DNA of 19,312 nucleotides. Source: an uncultured Eubacteriales bacterium. GTDB lineage: Bacteria; Bacillota; Clostridia; Oscillospirales; CAG-382. Under the pieces are notes generated by a model. That model saw nothing but the letters and a program-made list of their open reading frames with translations. It made no database searches and was not told the origin of the DNA. A program made the position numbers and the translations under genes. Location of the stretch: positions 1 through 19,312 of the forward strand of contig URJL01000042.1 of NCBI GenBank assembly GCA_900548115.1. The letters are read 5' to 3'. Below, one piece after another: positions 15,192-19,312 of the stretch (its first letter is position 1; each line of letters opens with the position of its first letter).

Positions 15192-15917
15192 TCACAGCCC
15201 GCCGAAGCGACGCCGGGTCTTGCCAAATTTGTGAAACGCCTTATATAGATCCTTCTTTCCGAAATCGGGCCAGTAGGTGTCGGTGAAGTAAAACTCCGCA
15301 TACGCCGCCTGCCACAGAAGAAAGTTGGAAAGGCGCATTTCGCCTCCGGTGCGGATAATGAGATCGGGGTCGCCGACCGGAGAGGTGTAAAGATGCGAGG
15401 AAATGTCATCTTCGCAAATTTCGGTTTTTCCCTCGGCGATCAGCTTGTTTGCAGCATGGCAGATCTCGGCGCGGGCACCGTAATTGGCAGCCACGTTGAG
15501 ATTGTAATGCAGATGCGCGGTTTTTGCCTCGCCCTCCTCCATTTTTTGAACCATTTCGGGAGGAAAATGGGATTTGTCGCCGATGATACGCAGACGAATT
15601 CCTTTTTTCAAGCATTTCTCCACGCAAATGTCGAGATAATCGTCCATCAGCTTTAAGATGTAACGAACCTCCGAATCGGGACGTTTCCAGTTTTCGGTGG
15701 AAAAGGCATAAACCGTAACGGTTTCGACGCCGGCTGTAAAGCACATCTCCACGACATCCTCAAAGGTTTTGACACCCTTGCTGTGTCCCGCCGTGCGGGG
15801 AAGTCCCCGCTTTTTCGCCCAACGGCCGTTTCCGTCCATGATGAACGCAACGTGTTTCGGAAGCACCTTCGGCAAAAGATGTTCGTCAAGATGATTCTTA
15901 TCCGAAAAAAGTCCCAT
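15192..15917 (-). CDS. uppS: Isoprenyl transferase / undecaprenyl diphosphate synthase
   Basis: A 241-residue cis-prenyltransferase making the C55 lipid carrier for cell-wall synthesis from FPP and IPP. Seen are HVAFIMDGNGRWAKKRG with catalytic Asp28, TAGHSKG (42-48), YAFSTENWKRP (about 70-80), NVAANYGAR, and the C-terminal DPDLIIRTGGEMRLSNFLLW then AYAEFYF. These are the complete conserved blocks of the family. Length is typical. Only two bases separate it from the frr stop, so translation is probably coupled, with GGAAATC at the end of frr as a possible binding site. Its IPP comes from the MEP pathway, of which dxr and ispG lie in the same operon. Confidence 0.97.
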   Translation of the reverse strand: MGLFSDKNHLDEHLLPKVLPKHVAFIMDGNGRWAKKRGLPRTAGHSKGVKTFEDVVEMCFTAGVETVTVYAFSTENWKRPDSEVRYILKLMDDYLDICVEKCLKKGIRLRIIGDKSHFPPEMVQKMEEGEAKTAHLHYNLNVAANYGARAEICHAANKLIAEGKTEICEDDISSHLYTSPVGDPDLIIRTGGEMRLSNFLLWQAAYAEFYFTDTYWPDFGKKDLYKAFHKFGKTRRRFGGL

Positions 15918-15919
15918 GG

Positions 15920-16474
15920 TCAGATTTCCATGATCTCTTTGTTCTTCTTATCGGTGACGGTATCCACGTCCTTCGAATACTTTTCGGTCAGATCCTGAAC
16001 GTTCTTTTCGGTGGTCTTCAGCTCGTCCTCGGTCATTTCCTTTTTCTTCTGCATTTCCTTTGCCTTGTCGTTTGCTTCGCGGCGGATGTTGCGCAGAGCG
16101 ACCTTTGCGCCCTCGGCAAGCTTCGATACCTGCTTTGTCAGCTCGCGGCGGCGTTCCTCGGTCGGCTGGGGAAAAGCGATGCGGATGACCTTGCCGTCGT
16201 TCTGGGGGACAAGACCGATATCGGCGACCTGGATCGCCTTTTCGATCGCTTTCAAAAGCGAGCTGTCCCACGGAGAGATAACGATGGTGCGCGCGTCGGG
16301 AACCTTTACTTCGGCGACCTGATTGATCTGAGTGGGCGAACCGTAATAATCGACCGTAATCTTGTCGAGCACCTGGGGATTTGCGCGTCCCGCGCTGATG
16401 GTGCCGAGTTCGGATTCATAAGCCGCGAGGGATTTTTTCATCTTGTCTTCGAATTCTTTTGTGTTGAGTACCAT
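15920..16474 (-). CDS. frr: Ribosome recycling factor
   Basis: A 184-residue protein, one shorter than the common 185. It splits post-termination ribosomes together with EF-G. The three-helix bundle and beta domain are seen in the segments GTISAGRANPQVLDKITVDY (24-43), YGSPTQINQVAEV, SPWDSSLLKAIEKAIQ and PQPTEERRRELTKQ (102-115), followed by a long charged coiled-coil helix rich in Lys, Glu and Asp to the C-terminus. AAAGGAG lies nine bases before the ATG. A 60-base AT-rich spacer with a T8 run separates it from pyrH; no convincing promoter or terminator is visible in it. Confidence 0.98.
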   Translation of the reverse strand: MVLNTKEFEDKMKKSLAAYESELGTISAGRANPQVLDKITVDYYGSPTQINQVAEVKVPDARTIVISPWDSSLLKAIEKAIQVADIGLVPQNDGKVIRIAFPQPTEERRRELTKQVSKLAEGAKVALRNIRREANDKAKEMQKKKEMTEDELKTTEKNVQDLTEKYSKDVDTVTDKKNKEIMEI

Positions 16475-16534
16475 GTCGTTTTTCTCCTTTGTATACGGTG
16501 TGTAAAATTGTATTTAAAAAAAATGCTTTCGTTT

Positions 16535-17245
16535 TCAGCGCTCGTTGTTTACGATCGTTCCGAGCTTTTCGCCGTTCACGATGCGCAAAATATTTTCGGG
16601 ATCGTTCAGACCGAAGAGCAGGAGTGAAAGATCGTTCTCGCGTCCCATTGCCGCGGCGGTGCTGTCGATGACGGTAAGGTCGTTTTTCAAAATGTCGTCG
16701 TACGAAATGTGGTCGAGCTTCTTTGCCGTCGGATCCTTCTTCGGGTCGGCGGTGTAGACCGCATCGATATTCTTGGCAAAGAGAGCGGCGTCGGCGCAAA
16801 GCTCGACGGCGCGAAGAATCGCGGCGGTGTCGGTCGAGAAGAAGGGGTTGCCCGAACCGCAGGCGACGATGACGATCTTCCCTTCGTCGAGATATTCCAT
16901 GGCGCGGTCGCGCACATACGGCTCGGCGATCTGCTGCATGGGGATGGCGGTCATGACCTTGGCGGAAAGCCCCGCGTTTTCAAAGCCCGTCGCCAAAGCC
17001 AGCGAATTGATAACGGTCGCGAGCATTCCGATATGGTCGGAACGGGTGCGGCTGATCTGTGTTCCCGTTTTACCGCGCCAAATGTTGCCGCCGCCCACAA
17101 CGACGGCGATCTTTACGCCTTCTTCGGCGCAACGCTTGACCGATGCGGCGACCTCGGCGATAAAATCAAAATTCAAAATCCCGTCCGCTTCCTTTGAAAG
17201 AGCTTCTCCGGAAAGCTTGAGTAAAATACGGTTGTACTTCGGCAT
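16535..17245 (-). CDS. pyrH: UMP kinase PyrH
   Basis: A 236-residue amino acid kinase-fold enzyme phosphorylating UMP to UDP in pyrimidine nucleotide synthesis. Seen are RILLKLSGEAL (6-16), VVVGGGNIWRG (48-58; most homologues have IFRG), DHIGMLATVINSLAL (70-84), the UMP-contact region IPMQQIAEPY, CGSGNPFFSTDTAA (about 129-142) and KNIDAVYTADPKKDPTAKK. The ATG has AAAGGA nine bases upstream. It follows the ribokinase-like gene by 35 bases with no terminator between. In most Bacillota pyrH is preceded by rpsB and tsf; here those are absent. Confidence 0.97.
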   Translation of the reverse strand: MPKYNRILLKLSGEALSKEADGILNFDFIAEVAASVKRCAEEGVKIAVVVGGGNIWRGKTGTQISRTRSDHIGMLATVINSLALATGFENAGLSAKVMTAIPMQQIAEPYVRDRAMEYLDEGKIVIVACGSGNPFFSTDTAAILRAVELCADAALFAKNIDAVYTADPKKDPTAKKLDHISYDDILKNDLTVIDSTAAAMGRENDLSLLLFGLNDPENILRIVNGEKLGTIVNNER

Positions 17246-17280
17246 AGTGATCCATCCTTTGTTTTAATAACTTTTGAAAA

Positions 17281-18213
17281 TCAACTGTTTTGCTTAATAA
17301 ACTCCAAAACCTCTTTTTCGGTGGGAAGCGAGGGGAGCGCGCCGCATTTTGTCACGGCAAGACCGCCCACTGCGTTGGCATAACGGCAGGCACTGCGGAT
17401 GTTGCCGGAACGGAGAAATTCGTATGTCAAAGCCGCCGTAAAGGAATCGCCCGCCGCCGTCGTATCCACCGCCGTTACGCGATAAGAAGGAACGGCTTCT
17501 CCGAAATGACCGTCGTATACGTAGCAGCCCTTTTCGCCGAGCTTCAAAACGATGTAATCGACGTTTATACGTGAGTAAAGGTCAAGGCAAATACGGATAT
17601 AGCTGTCGGCGTCCACGGGACGGATACCCGTGTAGGCATAGGCCTCGCTCTCGTTGGGCGAGAAGACCGTCAGCTTTCCGAGCGCGGAAAAATCAAGCTC
17701 GGCAGGCACGGGACCGCCGTCGACAATGACGGGTGTGTCGTTTTCGTTCGCCTGCTTTATCGCATAATAAACCGTGTCGAGCGGAATCTCAAACTGCGTT
17801 AAGAGCGCGTCGGGATACGACATAAAAGCGTCCTCGACATCGGCGCGGCTCACAGCGGAGTTGGCGCCGGGAAAGACGGTTATGCGGTTGGCGCCGCTTG
17901 CCTCCACATGGATGGCGGCAAGCCCGGTCGGGAGTTTTTTGTCGACGATGACGCTGCGGCAGTCGATCTTTTCGTCGGAATATACTTTCGAGAGCATTTT
18001 TCCGTAGGTGTCGTTTCCGACGCGGGTACAAAAGACGACATCCGCGCCGAGACGGGCGGCGGCAACGGCACAGTTCGCACCTTTTCCGCCGGGAACAAAT
18101 TCGTAATTGCCGCGCGAAAGCAAAGTCTCACCCGCGGCGGGAACCCGTTCCGTGTTGGCGATGAAGTCGATATTGGCACTGCCCACGACCAGTATACGCG
18201 GTTTTATTGCCAT
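17281..18213 (-). CDS. rbsK: PfkB-family carbohydrate kinase, ribokinase-like
   Basis: 310 residues, the usual ribokinase size. It probably phosphorylates a pentose or related sugar. Motifs seen are GSANID (11-16), PfkB signature 1 as PGGKGANCAVAAARLGA (41-57), RVGNDTYG (64-71), LPTGLAAIHV (94-103), ITVFPGANSAVS (111-122), SPNESEA (185-191) and signature 2 DTTAAGDSFTAAL with the catalytic base Asp256. The layout matches ribokinase more than fructokinase or adenosine kinase. The NPAP motif common in RbsK reads GGPVP (166-170), so the exact sugar is uncertain. The ribosome binding site AAGGAG is partly inside a dyad, and a 12-bp palindrome lies just upstream. No ribose transporter or regulator gene is adjacent. 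It is the first gene of the run leading to polC. Confidence 0.85.
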   Translation of the reverse strand: MAIKPRILVVGSANIDFIANTERVPAAGETLLSRGNYEFVPGGKGANCAVAAARLGADVVFCTRVGNDTYGKMLSKVYSDEKIDCRSVIVDKKLPTGLAAIHVEASGANRITVFPGANSAVSRADVEDAFMSYPDALLTQFEIPLDTVYYAIKQANENDTPVIVDGGPVPAELDFSALGKLTVFSPNESEAYAYTGIRPVDADSYIRICLDLYSRINVDYIVLKLGEKGCYVYDGHFGEAVPSYRVTAVDTTAAGDSFTAALTYEFLRSGNIRSACRYANAVGGLAVTKCGALPSLPTEKEVLEFIKQNS

Positions 18214-18225
18214 ATATTTGCACTC

Positions 18226-18239
18226 CTTTCCGAGGAAAG
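18226..18239. promoter_or_regulatory. Dyad overlapping the ribokinase ribosome binding site
   Basis: CTTTCC (18226-18231), two bases, then GGAAAG (18234-18239) is a perfect 6-bp inverted repeat. On the minus strand its second arm runs into the AAGGAG ribosome binding site of the ribokinase gene. In RNA a 2-base loop is too tight for full pairing, so a protein site or a partial hairpin are both possible. Confidence 0.45.
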
Positions 18240-18250
18240 TAAAGCTTTAC
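18239..18250. promoter_or_regulatory. 12-bp palindrome, candidate operator
   Basis: GTAAAGCTTTAC is a perfect palindrome lying about 17-28 bases downstream of the predicted start of the ribokinase-polC transcript. Sugar-operon repressors of the LacI type bind similar A/T-flanked palindromes, though usually with a central CG rather than GC. Its position would allow roadblock repression. The regulator is unknown. Confidence 0.45.
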
Positions 18251-18273
18251 CCATAAATATCCTATTATCGATT

Positions 18274-18302
18274 ATTATAAACGATTTTTCGTCGGATGTC
18301 AA
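18274..18302 (-). promoter_or_regulatory. Perfect sigma-A promoter of the ribokinase-pyrH-polC operon
   Basis: On the minus strand TTGACA (18302-18297), a 17-base spacer and TATAAT (18279-18274) match consensus exactly. The start should be near 18267, giving a leader of about 54 bases that holds the two dyads listed above. No other good promoter was found upstream of pyrH or in the spacers down to polC, so this may drive all nine genes. Confidence 0.88.
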
Positions 18303-18349
18303 GCACACAATGCTCTTCGCACAAGGCTCTTCAAAAGATTTTTTGTTTT

Positions 18350-18377
18350 TTCATTCGGCTTTCACACAGGATTCACA
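18350..18377 (+). promoter_or_regulatory. PhoP/PhoB-type direct repeat array (11-bp period)
   Basis: Three hexamers start exactly 11 bases apart: TTCATT (18350), TTCACA (18361) and TTCACA (18372). Bacillus PhoP binds TT(A/C/T)ACA-like hexamers with about 5-base spacers, the same geometry. The array ends right at the predicted -35 of the downstream response-regulator gene, the usual place for an OmpR-family activator. Autoregulation is inferred. Confidence 0.6.
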
Positions 18378-18406
18378 TTAAAAGCCTACAATTTCGTTAA
18401 TATAAA
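18378..18406 (+). promoter_or_regulatory. Weak promoter of the two-component system
   Basis: TTAAAA (18378-18383), a 17-base spacer and TATAAA (18401-18406) precede the response-regulator gene by about 44 bases. The -35 matches consensus at only four of six positions, fitting an activator-dependent promoter served by the adjoining repeat array. Confidence 0.55.
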
Positions 18407-18449
18407 GTGGGAAAATACTGAAAGACATATACAGAAAGGAAAAAGCGCC

Positions 18450-19124
18450 ATGAGCAAGCTTTTGGTTGTGGATGATGAAGCCAAGATCCGCGAAATCATC
18501 AAAAAATACGCCGAATTTGAAGGACACGAAGTGACCGAAGCGTCGGGGGGACTTGAGGCGATCTCGCTTTGCCGCGAAAAGGAATTTGATCTTATCATTC
18601 TCGATATCATGATGCCCGATCTTGACGGTTTTTCGGTTTGCCGTGAGATCCGCAAGAGCTGTTCCACGCCCGTTATCATGCTCTCGGCACGCGGTGAGGA
18701 ATATGACCGCATTCACGGCTTTGAGGTCGGAGTGGACGACTATGTCGTAAAGCCTTTTTCGCCGAAGGAATTGATGATGCGCGTCGCCGCCGTCATCAAG
18801 CGCTCGGGCAGAAGTGAGGGAGAAGTGGTCAAGATCGGCGGGCTCTGTATCGATTTTACGGGCCGCATGGTCACGATCGACGGAAAAAACGTCGATCTCA
18901 CCCCGAAGGAATACGACCTTCTTTTCTATCTTGTCAAAAACCGCGGCATCGCGCTGACAAGAGAAAAACTGATCAGCAACGTGTGGGGATACGACTTTTT
19001 CGGTGACGACCGCACGCTCGATACGCACATCAAGCTTCTTCGCAAAAATCTCGGCGAATACAGCTCCTATATCGTTACTCTGAGAGGAGTGGGTTATCGT
19101 TTTGAAGCGGCAAACAACGGATAA
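18450..19124 (+). CDS. OmpR/PhoB-family response regulator
   Basis: A 224-residue two-component regulator. The receiver domain (1-120) shows the acidic pair D8-D9, phospho-acceptor Asp52 in ILDIMMPDLDG, switch Ser79 in MLSARGE and Lys101 in VVKPFSP. The winged-helix DNA-binding domain (about 127-222) shows LTPKEYDLLFYLVKNRG, the recognition-helix region DRTLDTHIKLLRKNL and the closing GVGYRFE. AAAGGA lies nine bases before the ATG. PhoP-box-like repeats directly upstream suggest it binds its own promoter. It overlaps the start of a histidine kinase gene. PhoP, ResD and WalR are all of this family; the sequence alone does not tell which signal is sensed. Confidence 0.95.
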   Translation: MSKLLVVDDEAKIREIIKKYAEFEGHEVTEASGGLEAISLCREKEFDLIILDIMMPDLDGFSVCREIRKSCSTPVIMLSARGEEYDRIHGFEVGVDDYVVKPFSPKELMMRVAAVIKRSGRSEGEVVKIGGLCIDFTGRMVTIDGKNVDLTPKEYDLLFYLVKNRGIALTREKLISNVWGYDFFGDDRTLDTHIKLLRKNLGEYSSYIVTLRGVGYRFEAANNG

Positions 19125-19312
19125 AGCGCGCAGGCAAAGAAGCCTGAACAGCGGGGTCTTTCGCGGCTTTATGGCTTTTGCGCTCTTTCTCATCGCAGTG
19201 CTTTGGATATTGCAGATCGTTTTGCTCGAGAGCTTTTATAAGCAGATCAAGACCCAGATGCTCAAAAGCACAGCCTCGTCGGTCGTCACCGCCATCGAGG
19301 CGGGCGGCACGG
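19102..19312 (+). CDS. Sensor histidine kinase, N-terminal part only (3' end missing)
   Basis: A frame one base ahead of the response regulator's opens after a TGA at 19081-19083 and runs off the right edge. The best start is TTG at 19102, inside the regulator gene (23-base overlap), with AGGAG at 19085-19089. It gives a basic N-terminus (KRQTTDKARRQR), a transmembrane helix GFMAFALFLIAVLWILQIVL and the start of an extracytoplasmic region ESFYKQIKTQM. This is the usual opening of Bacillota sensor kinases paired with an OmpR-type regulator. An ATG at 19171 lies inside the membrane helix and is an unlikely start. No kinase domain is visible, so the call rests on context and topology. Confidence 0.75.
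   Translation, partial: MKRQTTDKARRQRSLNSGVFRGFMAFALFLIAVLWILQIVLLESFYKQIKTQMLKSTASSVVTAIEAGGT

Noticed and set aside
16475..16534. Possible internal promoter in the pyrH-frr spacer (TACAAT on the minus strand)
   Set aside because: No acceptable -35 lies 16-18 bases upstream; AT-richness alone is not enough.
18312..18332. Direct repeat GCTCTTC, 14 bases apart, upstream of the two-component genes
   Set aside because: Only 7 bases, no third copy and no consistent position relative to either promoter; likely chance.
18378..19193. Long open frame (271 codons) on the minus strand opposite the response regulator
   Set aside because: The plus-strand gene is a clear OmpR-family protein; the antisense translation shows no recognisable motifs and has no promoter or ribosome binding site.
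1..19312. CRISPR array, IS element, prophage genes, tRNA or rRNA
   Set aside because: No repeat-spacer pattern, transposase or integrase motif, terminal repeat or RNA-gene signature was found on either strand by reading.

Overview
The window reads as a moderate-GC Bacillota (Firmicutes) chromosome, most likely a Clostridia-type anaerobe. The reasons are a PolC-type replicative polymerase, the pyrH-frr-uppS-cdsA-dxr-rseP cluster typical of that phylum, strong AGGAGG-type ribosome binding sites, near-perfect sigma-A promoters and dense coding with 4-base overlaps. I cannot name the genus. No tRNA, rRNA, IS element, prophage or CRISPR array is visible, and no gap between genes exceeds about 240 bases.

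Layout. (1) 1-1277 (+): the 3' part of a gene cut by the left edge. It carries the tail of one SGNH-hydrolase domain, a complete second SGNH domain and a beta-rich C-terminal region. (2) 1377-2288 (-): a PLP enzyme of the cysteine synthase/cystathionine beta-synthase family, resembling Bacillus MccA. It is transcribed away from region 3 by its own promoter. (3) 2479-6322 (+): a tight four-gene operon from a perfect TTGACA-N17-TATAAT promoter: mnmA (s2U34), tcdA (ct6A37), a NifS/IscS-like cysteine desulfurase and a TtcA-like thiolase (s2C32). Together with the neighbouring cysteine enzyme it forms a cysteine-to-persulfide-to-anticodon-loop cassette. (4) 18213-6381 (-): a nine-gene, roughly 12-kb run: ribokinase-like gene, pyrH, frr, uppS, cdsA, dxr, rseP, ispG and polC. 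It links nucleotide supply, ribosome recycling, the MEP pathway, lipid carrier and phospholipid synthesis, membrane proteolysis and replication. Only one promoter is evident; it is a perfect consensus and lies in front of the ribokinase gene. (5) 18450-19312 (+): an OmpR/PhoB-type response regulator and the first 70 codons of its histidine kinase, divergent from region 4 and preceded by PhoP-box-like 11-bp repeats.

Regions 3 and 4 converge on a shared bidirectional terminator at 6342-6382. The most interesting items are the anticodon-loop modification operon with its Cys-rich TtcA variant, the ribokinase-led housekeeping operon with palindromes in its leader, the tandem hairpins between cdsA and dxr, and the PhoP-like repeat array. 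None of these is a proven new system. All are hypotheses from sequence reading alone.
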